From Humulus lupulus (Eukaryota; Streptophyta; Magnoliopsida; Rosales; Cannabaceae): a stretch of DNA of 64,000 bases. Positions 1-10,577 of this stretch are shown here, piece after piece. The stretch covers positions 228,187,219 through 228,251,218 of the forward strand of contig NC_084794.1 in the NCBI RefSeq assembly GCF_963169125.1. Direction: 5' to 3'. Below the pieces are notes generated by a model, which made no database searches, was not told where the DNA came from, and was given only the letters and a program-made list of their open reading frames with translations. Numbering within the stretch: position 1 is the first letter of the stretch; every line of letters begins with the position of its first letter. The translations under genes and the position numbers were made by a program.

Positions 1-1
1 A

Positions 2-509
2 TGCACCCGTTTCGTACAAAGGATTGTTGTGGCAGAAACCCCCAGCAAATTCAAGATGCCGACTTTGCCAAACTTTGACGAGTATGGAAACCCAGTATCT
101 CATGTAAACAAATTTGAGATACAGATGGACATTTAGAAAGTCTCTAAAGATGCTCCCTGCAGGATCTTCTCAGCGACCCTTTCAGATGCCCCTCAGGAGT
201 GGTTCTTTAAGTTCCCTCCTGCAAGTATAGTATCCTGGGAAATGTTCATGAAGGAGTTTTACGGACAGTTCTATGCGGGTCGTGTGCACCCCGCCGAGGC
301 AAACCAACTGGTCGAGATACACCAGAAAGAGGGGGAGCCTTTGAAGGAGTACGTTCAGCTCTTCATGTGAGCCGCAGCAGGAGCCAAGACTGTGGGCGAT
401 GAAGGCAAGATGATGGCCCTAACCGCTGGGGTTAGGCGCCATTCTCCTCTCCGGAGTAGCCTCAGGAAGCATTGGGTTAAAAGTACCACCAACTTGGAGG
501 AGCTATAGG
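2..509 (+). pseudogene. gag: Tat-type Gag, capsid-region remnant
   Basis: Reading from base 2, the frame gives a retrotransposon Gag (Retrotrans_gag-like) segment. Recognisable pieces are PTLPNFDEYGNP, an ATLSDAPQEWFFKFPP block and SWEMFMKEFYGQFYAGR, all matched in copies 2 and 3. It should form the virus-like particle shell. Two stops break it: TAG at 134-136, where copy 2 has a glutamine codon, and TGA near 368, where copy 2 has an arginine codon. The N-terminal part is outside the window. The C-terminal part, including the zinc finger, is missing because of the copia-derived segment that follows. Confidence 0.8.
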
Positions 510-542
510 AAAAGAATCCTCCATAAGAATGAGGATTACACT

Positions 543-857
543 TTGGAAGAGATCCAAAAACACATTAGAATTGAAGAGGAATCGAGAATAAGAGACAAGG
601 GTATGAATGAGTCTAAAGATGAGACTTCCAAGGCCAATGCGGTTTCACACAAGCATCCAAAGGGCAACAACAACAACAAAAAGGGTAGTGGGAACCCTTT
701 AGGTCCAAAGAAAGATCATGGACAATTCAAAGACATGAGAGGTCATTGTTTTGTTTGTGGAAAACCCGGGCACTATGCTAGAGTATGTAGGTACCGAAAG
801 GACCCACATGAGAATGAGGTAAATGCTATAGAAAAGGAAGAAGAGATCCTAGCATGA
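543..857 (+). pseudogene. gag: Copia-type Gag C-terminus with zinc knuckle
   Basis: The 104-codon frame begins with a helical IQKHIRIEEESRIRD segment and a basic, Asn/Lys-rich linker. It ends in a CCHC zinc knuckle at residues 69, 72, 77 and 82 (CFVCGKPGHYARVC), the RNA-binding nucleocapsid signature of copia Gag. After the knuckle come an acidic tail and a stop where protease would normally start. The first methionine is internal; homologous frame (RILHKNEDYTLE) can be read further upstream from about 512 through an out-of-frame stretch. The N-terminal two thirds of Gag are missing. Confidence 0.75.
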
Positions 858-2447
858 TTACCATGTTTATGTGCCTTGTTGAGAAAATTGTTTGTAATAA
901 AGCTTGTACTCTTGAAAGCTATCAATAAAATTAAAGTATTATTCCATGATAATTCTTTATTTTGCTATGAGACATTTGTGTGAGACATTAACAAAGTTTC
1001 AAAATGAACTTGTTAAAATAATAGGTAAGTGTGTAGACCTATTATTTCATAATGTGATTATTTGTTTGAGAAATTCTCACATTACACTTGTGTTCACATT
1101 TTATTTTGTGAAATATATAAAAGAAAGCAACCAAGTGAAAGTTACTTTCAAATAAGTGTGCCTTGCTTTAGCAAGTAAATGAATCAAGATAAACATTGAG
1201 GTTTTTATCTTGATCTATTGAGTGTTTATCATGAAGCTTAAGGACTCATGATGAACATTGAGAATCATAGGTCTAGAATTATCTTGGAGGATAAATGACT
1301 TATTAGAAATGAAGAGATTTCTATTTTAAAGTGATATTTTATTATCACTATGTGAGAAATGTGGGGGTGATGCTCCAAAGTTAATCAATTTATTTTGTTG
1401 TTAATCAATTGATTAATTTGGTCATCCTATCAAATAGGTGATTTGGAATTCCACGTTTTAAATCACATTGGCTATATGTGTATAGAATGGAAAAATCTAC
1501 ACATGCTTGCTGTCTAAAGTTACTGTTTGTAATATTTTGATTCAAGAAGGAATCAATTTAAAACATAAAGGAGAATTTTAGAAACAAAGAGATTTCTAGA
1601 ATTAACATTCAAATGTTTATCTTGGATATTAAACTATAAAATAGTGGGGGTGTTGACCATGGTCAAAATCACTATTTTAAAGGGGTAACTATTTTAATCA
1701 AACTATGGCTAGCAACAAAGTTTAGATAAAATAACGAGAGTGTCTAAGTATGCATACATGAGAAAAGAAATGATTCAAATGGAATCATTTCTACATCTCA
1801 AGGGGTGGGACTTAGACTCCCTAAAGAGATTCACGGTTGATGGTAACCTATCTTAATACTAGTCACCAAACTAGTATTAGGTTCAATATGTAATAACAAG
1901 TCAATCAAGTGAATAGTAGTGGTACTCAAAATTTTCCCCATCTGAGATAAGAGTACTAGTGTGTTACCAAAATGAGGGTTAAAACTGAAAGACTTTTTAA
2001 TAGAACTTAGTCTTGAGAAGACAAGTATTTTAGGGTAACAAAATATTGTAAGAGTTCTACCTATATAGACCTAGGGGTGGTGCTGCCCCTCATGAGAATT
2101 GGGAGTCATTCTCAAGAAAAGTCTATGAATGGAATTGCACATGGCCATTAACGGTGCAAAAGCGAGACATTGAGGTCTCAAGTGAACATAGTAAAAGTGT
2201 GTGTGTTATCACCGGTTTGTTATCAAGGGATAGTGGTTCAATGCTTCGGCAACCAAAATTTCAACAAACTTTGTGATAATTACCCTAAGGTAAAATTCAA
2301 GTCGAAAGACATTTTACTTTATGCATCAATGCAAACGTTTCTATAGAGAGTGATTATTTAATCAAGTGGGGGAATATTATATTTTAATATAATGTTTGAT
2401 TGATTAAATAAGTGTTACAAAAGTGATTATTTAATCTAGTGGGGGAA
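858..2447 (+). other. Gene-free internal region of the Gag-only copia element
   Basis: About 1.6 kb of AT-rich sequence in the place where copia pol should be. Only short frames occur (for example 946-1155) and none resembles a known protein. Several short G-runs such as gtgggggtg recur (near 1368, 1643 and 1800). A polypurine tract, gtgggggaa, ends at 2447, directly before the LTR. A near-copy of tract plus LTR start lies about 70 bp upstream (2353-2400). Confidence 0.6.
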
Positions 2448-3486
2448 TGTTATATTATTTCATATAATATAATATTATATTAAATAATGTGACAAAATGT
2501 GATTTGTCACACCTGGTAACATATTATTGAGAGTCACAAATTATATACATGTGTGTGCCTAAATGTGACATATTTTGGAGTTACAAAATCAGTTACAAAT
2601 TTGTAACTCCCAAATATTACCCAATAATGTGTATATTATATGTTACACATTTGAGATTGGATTTCATAAAGCCATTATAAAATATGGCTGTTAGAGATAT
2701 GATTTTAACCCCAATAATGTGTTTTGGGAGTTACAAAGTCATTTGGGAGGGTTTGGAACTGTTTGGAAAAATAGCACATTTTCAAGTGCTGAAAATAAGC
2801 TGTGGCCGCGGCCACAGCTGCATTTCAGGCCAAATTTTCAGTTTTTTTCCAAATGTATTGAACGGTTCTAAAAACCCAAATAACTCCCAAATCTCAATTT
2901 TAATTCCATATTAATCCAATTAAACATTGGTAACAGCCATGGGAGTTGGTAGAATTTGAAATGCAAAGGGTATCTCAAACTCTATAAATAGGAGCCTAAT
3001 GCTCACTTGTATGACACACCATTTTTCATCCACAAAGCACTTGGCTGAAAAATACACCTTGAGGCATGATTATTCCATAGAGCTATTTCCTTGAGAGATC
3101 CCTTAGTGCTTAGAGAATAGGGGGAAATAAGCTTTTGGACAAAGGTTTTGAACCTTGTTCAAGTTGGTGATCCCCACTACTCTACACTTTGGTTGAGTGT
3201 GAGTTTGTGTTTTTCATTGATCTTTTCATTCAATTGTTCTTCTTGTATTATTATTGTATTGAGTTTGTAATCCTCTTCTTCTATTTCTATTTACATATTT
3301 ATTGGTATATTTTGTTTTAGAGTTTTAGTTCTAATAATTCTCTTCTTTCTCTCTTTTCTACATTTACTTGTATTGTTGGTCATTGAGTTGTAAATCTATT
3401 TATCTATCATCTTTTCCATTGTATTTTTTGCATAGAGTTGTAATATTTCTTACCATTTCCATTGAAATAAAATATATTCTCTAACA
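2448..3486 (+). repeat. Copia-type LTR (3' LTR), 1039 bp
   Basis: The LTR starts TGTTATATTA after the polypurine tract and ends TTCTCTAACA, giving the inverted TGTTA/TAACA ends expected of an LTR. A TATA box (ctataaatagg) sits near 2982. A 3' portion of pyrimidine-rich, loosely repeated 60-75-bp units (about 3236-3470) each contain a gagttgtaat/gagtttgtaat motif, probably in the R/U5 part. The gypsy coding frame resumes directly after the final CA. No matching 5' LTR copy is present in the window. Confidence 0.75.
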
Positions 3487-4077
3487 CGATATGCTCGAAC
3501 CCTACGCCACGACCAGGACATCGAGATGATGAGTGTTGAGGATCGTGCACCCAAAAAGGCTCGAACAGAGGAGGAACCGATCACCTTCTTTGACGACGAC
3601 GCCCAACATGTGCGATTCCCACACTCTGATCCGCTGGTTGTGGATTTCCAAATCGCAAATATGATGGTGAAGAGGGTGTTGGTCGATACAGGAAGTTCGG
3701 TCAACATCCTATATAAGTCCTCGCTGGAAAGGATGAAATTGTCCGTTAAGGACCTAGAGCCATGCAACCAAACCATTTATAGTTTTTCCGGAGAAAGGCT
3801 CGCCCCAGTGGCGTCAATTAGACTCCTTGTCACAGCAGGTACTGTGCCTACTAACAGGACATTATTCACTACTTTTATAGTAGTTGATTGTCCTTCGGCG
3901 TATAATGCCGTGATAGGGAGACCAATTCTGGTTGACCTTCGAGGCGTCACTTCTGTATGGAACCTCGCCATGAAATTCCCAATAGACGTAGGAGTAGGAT
4001 GCGTGTTGGGAAACCAGCGGGAGGTGAGAGAACGGTACAATGCCTCGATCACCAAGGCAAAAAAGGGTGTATAGAGG
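3487..4077 (+). pseudogene. Tat-type aspartic protease region, copy 1
   Basis: The frame contains the retropepsin active site VDTGSSVNILY (about residues 53-63 from the Met at 3526), the hydrophobic flap-region block RTLFTTFIVVDCPSAYN, and the conserved IGRP.L motif (AVIGRPILVDLRG). The enzyme would cut the Gag-Pol polyprotein. The catalytic Asp-Thr-Gly is intact here, unlike in copy 2. The frame ends at a TAG at 4075-4077 and a damaged linker (4078-4269) leads into RT. Upstream sequence RTLRHDQDIEMM continues in frame from the copia LTR boundary and matches copy 2, which fixes where gypsy sequence resumes. Confidence 0.85.
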
Positions 4078-4269
4078 GATGCCACCGGGAAAGAGTTGCA
4101 AATGGCAACTGATGTTCAAGCCCGCTCAGGAGATAATCTCACCAAATAGGGCGTTGCCCAAAGTGAGGATAGAGACTTAGATCCTCGCTTTGGGGATTTC
4201 GAAGAAGAAGTAGGCCCCATCGAGGATCTTGAAGAGGTCCAATTCGATGAGGAAAATCCGACCAGAGTT

Positions 4270-5535
4270 GTGAAAGTTAGCAAAAACTTAGAGACAACAA
4301 CAAAACAAGCACTGGTGGAGTTATTAAAGAGGAACCAAGACGTCTTTGCCTGGTCGCATAAAGACATGGTTGGGATAGATCCTGCAATCATCAGCCATGT
4401 CCTGAACATTGACAAAAGCTTTCCACCTGTGCAACAGAAAAGAAGGTTGCTCGACAAAAACCGATCAAAAGCTTTGAAGGAAGAAGTCAAGAAGTTGAAG
4501 GAGAATGGGTTCATCAGGGTGGCATTTTGTCCATCGTGGGTCTCCAATCCCATACTCGTGCCCAAGCCGAATGGCAAGTGGCGTACGTGCATGGATTTTA
4601 CAGACCTCAATAAAGCCTGCCCCAAAGACTGTTTCCCACTCCCGAGGATCGACTAGCTTGTCGATGCCACTGCAGGATACGAGATCCTCTCATTCATGGA
4701 TGCATACTCCGGGTATAATCAGATCAGTATGCATCCCCCTGATGAGGATCACACTAGCTTTCGAACCGATACAGGGCTCTACTGTTACAGAGTGATGCCC
4801 TTTGGTTTGAAAAACGCTGGTGCGACTTACCAGAGACTCGTCAACCACATGTTTAAGGAGCTGATCGGTGCAAACATGGAGGTTTACATCAATGACATGC
4901 TGGTTAAGTCGAAGAAGGCAGAAGGACATGTAAGGGATTTGCAGGAATGCTTCAACGTCCTTGATAAATATAAGATGAAGCGAAATCCCCTTAAATGTTC
5001 CTTCGGAGTTGGATCAGGAAAATTCTTGGGATTCATAGTTAACTCAAGAGGAATTGAAGCTAATCCTGAGAAGGTAAAAGCCCTGATCGAGATGAAGTCG
5101 CCAGTAAAGATTAAGGATGTCCAAAGTCTGACCGGGAGAATTGCTGCTCTAAGTAGATTTATTTCAAAATCAACGGACAAGTGCGTCCCATTTTCCAATC
5201 TACTCAGAGGTAATAAGAAATTTGAATGGACAGATAAATGCGAACAAGCCTTTCAAGCACTGAAAATGCATATGGCGCAGTCACCCATCTTGTTAAAGCT
5301 GGTCGATAAAGAGACTTTGTTCATCTACCTGGCAATCACGGATTACGCTGCTAGTGCCGTTCTGGTAAGAGAAGAGGAAGGTGTGAAGAAGGCTGTCTAT
5401 TACGTAAGCAAAAGGCTGATCAGAGCAGAATTGAGATATCCCCCCATTGAAAGGCTACCCTACTGCTTAGTATTAGCCTCTAGGAAGTTGCGGCCTTACT
5501 TCCAAGCCCATCCAATTACGGTATTGACCGAATAG
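4270..5535 (+). pseudogene. Reverse transcriptase plus RNase H, copy 1
   Basis: Conserved RT blocks are in order: SHVLNIDKSFPPVQQKRR, the FIRV.FCPSWVSNPI block, GKWRTCMDFTDLNKACPKD, SFMDAYSGYNQI, MPFGLKNAGATYQRLVN and the catalytic box, which reads YINDM instead of the usual Y.DDM (Asn codon at 4891-4893). The connected RNase H carries FIYLAITDYAASAVLVREE and the YPPIERLPY block. TAG stops at 4654-4656 and 5533-5535 break the frame, both where a glutamine codon is expected. Copy DNA synthesis by this protein is not possible as it stands. Confidence 0.88.
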
Positions 5536-5550
5536 CCTCTTTGGCAAGTC

Positions 5551-6447
5551 TTGCAAAAGCCAGAGGCTGCCGGAAGATTACTAAAGTGGGCACTCAAGCT
5601 CGGGCAGTTCGACATATCTTACCTGCCACGAGCAGCGATTAAGGGACAAGCCTTATCTGACTTCATCGCCGAGTTCATAGAGCTCGCGGGTGGCGAACAG
5701 ATCGAGGAGCCTAACGAGCTTGAATGTCAAATCCAAGCACCCTCGTGGAAATTGTTCACATACGGTTCATCTAACGAATCCCACGCAGGAGCAGGAGTGA
5801 TATTGATAACGCCGGAAGGGCATCGATTTCACTATGCAATAAGATTTGACTTCATTGCCTCTAACAATGAGGCTGAATATGAAGCATTGCTTGCTGGACT
5901 GCGGTTAGCCAAGGATATGAATATAAAAGCACTTGACATCTATAGTGATTCTCAGCTAGTCGTGAATCAAATCTTGGGAGAGTATCAGGCGCAAGGATTG
6001 AAGATGGTTGCCTATCTCAACAAAGCAAAGGATCTATTAGCCCAGTTTGACAGATACACTCTCCAGCAAGTGCCTCGTGATCAGAATTCCAACGCAGACG
6101 CTTTGGCAAAGTTGGCAAGTGCAAAGGATGCTGGCACTCTGAACATAGTGCCAGTCGAGCGACTATCCGTGCCCAGCATCCAAGCAGCAGAAACCACTCT
6201 AGTCATCCAGATGACGGATACATGGATGGCGCCATATGTAGAGTATCTATCAAGCGGCGTGCTACCAGCGGACAGAAACAAAACTAGGACCCTTCAACGG
6301 CAAGCTGCTAGGTATATCCTGGTCGATGGAATCCTGTACCGAAGGGGATACTCACTGCCACTCTTGAGATGTATTACAAAGGAGAAAGCCAAAGAGTTGA
6401 TGAAGGAGGTACACGAAGGCTTTTGCGGGGACCACGCTGGGGGGTAA
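5551..6447 (+). pseudogene. Second (archaeal-type) RNase H and integrase N-terminus, copy 1
   Basis: After a tether (AGRLLKWALKLGQFDISY) comes a complete RNase H fold with ASNNEAEYEALLAGLRLA, the YSDSQLVVNQI motif and a final NADALAKLAS block. An extra RNase H downstream of the usual one is typical of the Tat lineage. The first catalytic Asp of the usual DGSSN motif is Tyr (FTYGSSNESHAGAG), so the enzyme is probably inactive. The end of the frame (KELMKEVHEGFCGDHAGG) holds the histidine half of the integrase HHCC zinc finger; a TAA stop at 6445-6447 replaces a glutamine codon present in copy 2. Confidence 0.82.
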
Positions 6448-7457
6448 ATCCTGTAAAAAAAGATCCTAAGGTAGGGATATTTCTGGCCAACCATGAATGA
6501 AGACTCCATGGAGTTCGTGCAAAAATGTGACAAGTGTCAAAGGTTTTCTAAAATCCCACGAGCAGCTCCCAATGAGTTAAAACAGATGCAGAGTCCATGG
6601 CCCTTTGCAGTTTGGGGAATAGATCTAATTGGATCTTTGCCTACAAGAAAGGGTGGTGTAAAGTATGCAGTGGTTGCCGTTGACTACTTCACCAAATTGG
6701 CCGAACCTGAGCCACTCGTGACCATAACGACGAAGAAAGTGCATGACTTCGTTGTAGAAAACATCATCTGTCGCTATGGATTACCAAAGAAGATAGTCTC
6801 GGATAACGGCACCCAGTTTGACAGTGATCTATTCACGGAATTTTGCAAACGTCACGACATTATCAAAAGCTTTTCTTCAGTCTCTAATCCCCAGGCGAAC
6901 GGGCAAGTCGAGGCAGTTAACAAAACGCTGAAGGATACACTGAAGAAAATACTTGAGGAAGCCAAGGGAGCATGGCCAGAACAGTTGCCTGAAGTCCTCT
7001 GGTCGTACAGAACTTCCCACTGAACAACAACAGGTCATACCCCGTTCTCCTTGGCATACGGGTATGAAGCCATGTTGCCTGTCGAGTTGGATCCACCCTC
7101 GCACCGCAGATTAGCATATGACCAGGATTCTAACAACCAGTTACTGGTGGAATCCTTGGATCGATTGATGAAAGGCGTGAACAAGCCCAGCTCTGAGTAG
7201 CTGCATACCAGCAGAAGGTCGCTCGATATTTCAACTCCAAAGTACGAGAAAGAAAATTCAATGTTGGAGACCTTGTGCTCCGAAGAGTTTTCCTTAACAC
7301 CCGCGACCAAGCTGCTGGAGTACTCGGGCCAAATTGGGAAGGGCCTTACCAGATTGATGAAGTCCTTCACCCAGGCACCTATAAACTTGCACGCTTAAAC
7401 GGAGATCTCATTCCTCGATATTGGAATGGAGAACACCTGCGCAAGTATTATCAATGA
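6448..7457 (+). pseudogene. Integrase catalytic core and C-terminus, copy 1
   Basis: The frame opening at 6493 has the cysteine half of the zinc finger (KCDKCQRF). The rve core follows, with catalytic Asp 44 (WGIDLIG), Asp 104 (VSDNGTQFDS) and Glu 140 (NGQVEAVNK), i.e. D-D-35-E spacing. All three acidic residues are kept. A TGA at 7021-7023 replaces a Trp codon seen in copy 2. A frame disruption near 7180-7270 precedes the C-terminal domain (7275-7457: GPNWEGPYQIDEVL, LRKYYQ), which ends at a natural stop. Integrase joins the DNA copy to the host chromosome. Confidence 0.87.
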
Positions 7458-8111
7458 ACAATTCTTCTTAAAGAATTGGCTTGTACAAATTTTACTTTTT
7501 ACAAGTTTTGTGTAAGATCTTATTGATCACTCGTAAAGACATGTTTAGTTCATTTACTACGAGAATAAAAGGGACTGTGCTCAACCATTCATTTCTTGCC
7601 AACTATTGTATTTATTACAAGTATTTGCTCATTACGTGTGTTGTTTTGCTGTATTATAATTCTAATCATATTGCTACGAGCAGTAACGTTCGGTAATGTT
7701 CTAGTCAAGGCAAGTGACCAAGGACCTAAAGCTCCCCGATCACTTGGGGGGCATACAAGGTACAAGTAAGCAAAGCATATCGTTAAAAGGTATGTAAACA
7801 CATGAGAAAAATAAGTGAAAGCATGCTAGGGAACTTAGAATATTTTTCAAAATTTTGATATTTTGTTAAATCAAACCAAAGTGCTATGCTAAGTTCGATC
7901 ATGCGAACAAATAGATGTTATAATAATATGAAAATATATTATAATATCAAATCAATCCTTTTACACCGTAAGCAGTAACTGCTTGGATGTAATTGTTCAA
8001 AATAAAAGTAAGAGCTGCCCATGCAGCAAAACCAAAGAAAAATTATATTGTCTTTACATCACGACCCGTAGGTCGTGTAGTGAAAAAAGAAAGAAATATA
8101 AAAAGAAAAGA
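7458..8111 (+). other. Non-coding spacer between pol and the antisense gene
   Basis: No protein-like frame. The first ~250 bp are clearly shared with the same place in copy 2 (55961-56230), so they are part of the element. A polypurine-tract-like run, cacttggggggc (7741-7752), lies well inside the element and may be an internal second-strand priming site; that role is inferred only from base composition. Confidence 0.5.
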
Positions 8112-10577
8112 CTAAGGAGCTTGAGGAGCTGGAGGATCTTGGGGAAGATTCTGGTCGACAGCTTTGTTGTCTGTACCCTCCATCCCGGCAGCCAGCGAGA
8201 TTTCGGGGGAAGCAGGGACCCTCGATCTTTCTTCTTCAGCCAACTGAGCCGCACAGCGAGCCAGCTCAGCTTCCCTCGCATTCTCAGGAAGGTAGTCAAA
8301 GTTGGCACCATGATTATGCTTCCAAAAATCATAGAAGCACCTCAGAGTGGCATTTTTGTACCTCTCCAAGTTGGCGGCGTTGGTTTTCTCCAAATCCTCA
8401 ACTCGACCCTCCAAATCTCTGGTTTCTTGCCTGCTCGCGAACAAGTCTAGCTTGAGCTGCTTAGCCACTTTGAAGTTAGAGCGGTTGGACTCCTTGTATT
8501 GGTCCCTCTGCTTGCGGGCTTTTTCCAGAGACTTCAGCTTCTCCTCCAACTCCTTAGCCAGTTAGGCCTTTTTTGCAGTCACTGCCGCCAGTTGATCACC
8601 ATGTCTGGCCTCAACAGCTTTGAGTTCGTCCTCGTGCTGTTGCTCCGAGGTCCTAGCCTGCTTGGTGATAGCACCCAGGCGGATGCGGCCGACAGTAAGG
8701 GTTAGCATGGCCTGCAGTCATAACAAAAATTAGACAAACAGTAAACTAACAAAGACCTGTTTTCACAAAAGGAGATGACTTACACTAGTGAACTCGTTTA
8801 GGGCACGGTTCAGAATTAGGTCAACACTCATCTTCTCTGTGGCAGCCATTGCCTCTTGGCAGCGTTCATGCTTTGCGATCTTTGTGACCCTTTCTTTGAT
8901 CAGCTTGAAGGCACGGCCGACCATCTTGTTCCCAGCTGAGGCAGGGTCAGCCTGCTGAGGTTGGTCAGATGGGGCATCGGGAGAAAGAGTCAACCCGGCC
9001 GCAGATGGAGTCTGCTGCTCGCCGGGAGAAGGCGGAGTCACGATGGCAGAGGGCCTGTCCTCTGAAGGGCTTGCGTTCCGGGCCTTCTTCGCCTGAGGCT
9101 CTTTGCTGCTCTCCCCAATATGTCTCTTACTGGTTTTCTTCTTGCTTGGAGGAGCTGTGGCAGCCTCTGGGGTGCTGTAAAGATCGAACACGTTGGTGAA
9201 GTCCATGTCTGAAAAGCAAGAACAACGTTAAACAGTAAGTTAGCATGAATAGTCAAACACATTACATCAGAAAAAGAAATAGAAAAAGGATATCAAAGCC
9301 CAATACCCGAGCTATTATTACTGGTCGCTACACTACAGACTCTACTAGTCTTACACTCATTCTTTGACACGAAGTATGGCCCTAAGTGTGGAGCATATTT
9401 AAAATTTCCATCCCCGTCGAATAGATGACAGGGAATTGGCAAATTTTCTAAAAGCGAAATAACTATATCGTTGTCATTCGACGAGTCGTCAGAGAGGTCG
9501 GCAGGCTCGGTGGCCTTCTGCTTTCCTTTCCCTAAGGGGGTCGAGGGCCTCTCTGCTCGAGGAGTGCCAGCAGGTTCCCTGATCGTGACCCCAGTCGGTC
9601 TCCTCCGTGGAGGTGACGCTTGAGGTTGCTGCTCGGGTTCCTCTTCGGCTCAAGCACTCCCTGCTGAAGGCCCCCTCGTGTCTGTTTGAGGGGCCCAGAG
9701 GCCAGCCAACCTAAGGTTAGCCTCTGTAACCAGATTCTTGACACTCTTCTCAACATCAGTCATGCTAGCTAAGAGTGTCGATCTCGACTCCATGGCTGGA
9801 GTTGGGTTTGGTCGCAACCATGGGCTTGGATGACATCAAAATTTTAAGACATTGTGGAGGAAAACACTAAGTGAAGAAGTCAGCCAGCGATACGAAAGTT
9901 TTACCTCCTCATGCGAAAGCCAGGTTGTCCGCGACTAGGTCTGCCGTAAGTAAGTACTCTTGGTAGTACCTCCCCACGTTTGAGATGTGGGTCGTGTCAG
10001 TTAGGAAAGTGCGTCCGGTTTCCTGATGACAAAGGTGGAAGAACCTTGTGCCTTCATGGTTGGGGTTAGATTTGAGGTCGAACAAGTAGTTGACCTCATG
10101 AGGCGATGGCACGGGCCATTTTTTCTGGCTATACAGGATATAGAGTGCAGCAAGCATCCTATATCCATTCGGGGTTATTTGAAAGGGGGCAACTCCAAAA
10201 TAGTTGGCCACCCCCTGAAAGAATGGGTGAAGAGGCAAGGTGGCCCCTGCCTCAATATGAAACCGCGACCAGGCGCTATAGGCGCCTCTAGGCAGATTAA
10301 CCCTTTGGTCTGGGTTGGGCTTGACTAAGGTCACCCCTGGCAGACTGTATTTCCTTAAGTAGTTGGCGATCATTCTGATCGTCACCCTACTTTCAGAGAC
10401 TACATGCCACTCAACATCCGGCTGAATGGCGTGTCGAGGGCGGGCATGTCTTTGGATGTTTGGGTCAGGAGCATTTTCATCTCGACCACTGGTTGAGGGA
10501 GCATCAGCCGAAGCAGCAGGCTGACGAGAAGGGTCAGAGTTTTTCCTTTTCTGGGCCTTGGTTTTGGTGCGAGCCAT
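8112..10577 (-). pseudogene. Antisense extra gene of Tat elements ("putative gypsy-type transposon" protein), spliced, with stops
   Basis: Minus-strand gene opposite to gag-pol. Exon 1 (10577 down to about 9905) starts MARTKTKAQKRKN, a basic, nuclear-signal-like start. It then has a globular segment with SLPGVTLVKPNPDQRVNLP and FHIEAGATLPLHPFFQGV, the pattern I know as the plant gypsy-type transposase_28 family. Exon 2 (about 9840-9307) is acidic and Pro-rich. Exon 3 (9208-8784) is basic (SKKKTSKRH). Exon 4 (8711-8112) is a long coiled coil followed by LRCFYDFWKHNHGANFDY. Exons 2/3 and 3/4 join in frame across GT-AG introns at 9307-9208 and 8784-8711. Stops occur at the exon 1 end (TGA), in exon 2 (about 9648) and in exon 4 (about 8562). 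Such extra ORFs are known in Tat elements; their role is unknown. Confidence 0.75.

Larger units (their letters stand above)
510..3486 (+). mobile_element. Ty1/copia-derived element with Gag but no Pol, 5'-truncated, inserted in the gypsy copy
   Basis: The segment holds a copia-type Gag C-terminus (543-857), then about 1.6 kb with no protein-like frame, a polypurine tract and one LTR (2448-3486). Copia elements normally run from the Gag zinc knuckle straight into protease in one frame; here the frame stops at 857. The gypsy sequence resumes at 3487 in a region whose counterpart exists in copy 2. No 5' LTR is visible, so either the insertion was 5'-truncated or a deletion removed the copia 5' end together with the end of gypsy gag. 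A Gag-only, non-autonomous (TR-GAG-like) element is my inference. Confidence 0.65.

Noticed and set aside
2684..2914. 76-codon frame in the copia LTR
   Set aside because: U3 part of an LTR; includes the palindrome gtggccgcggccac but no protein features.
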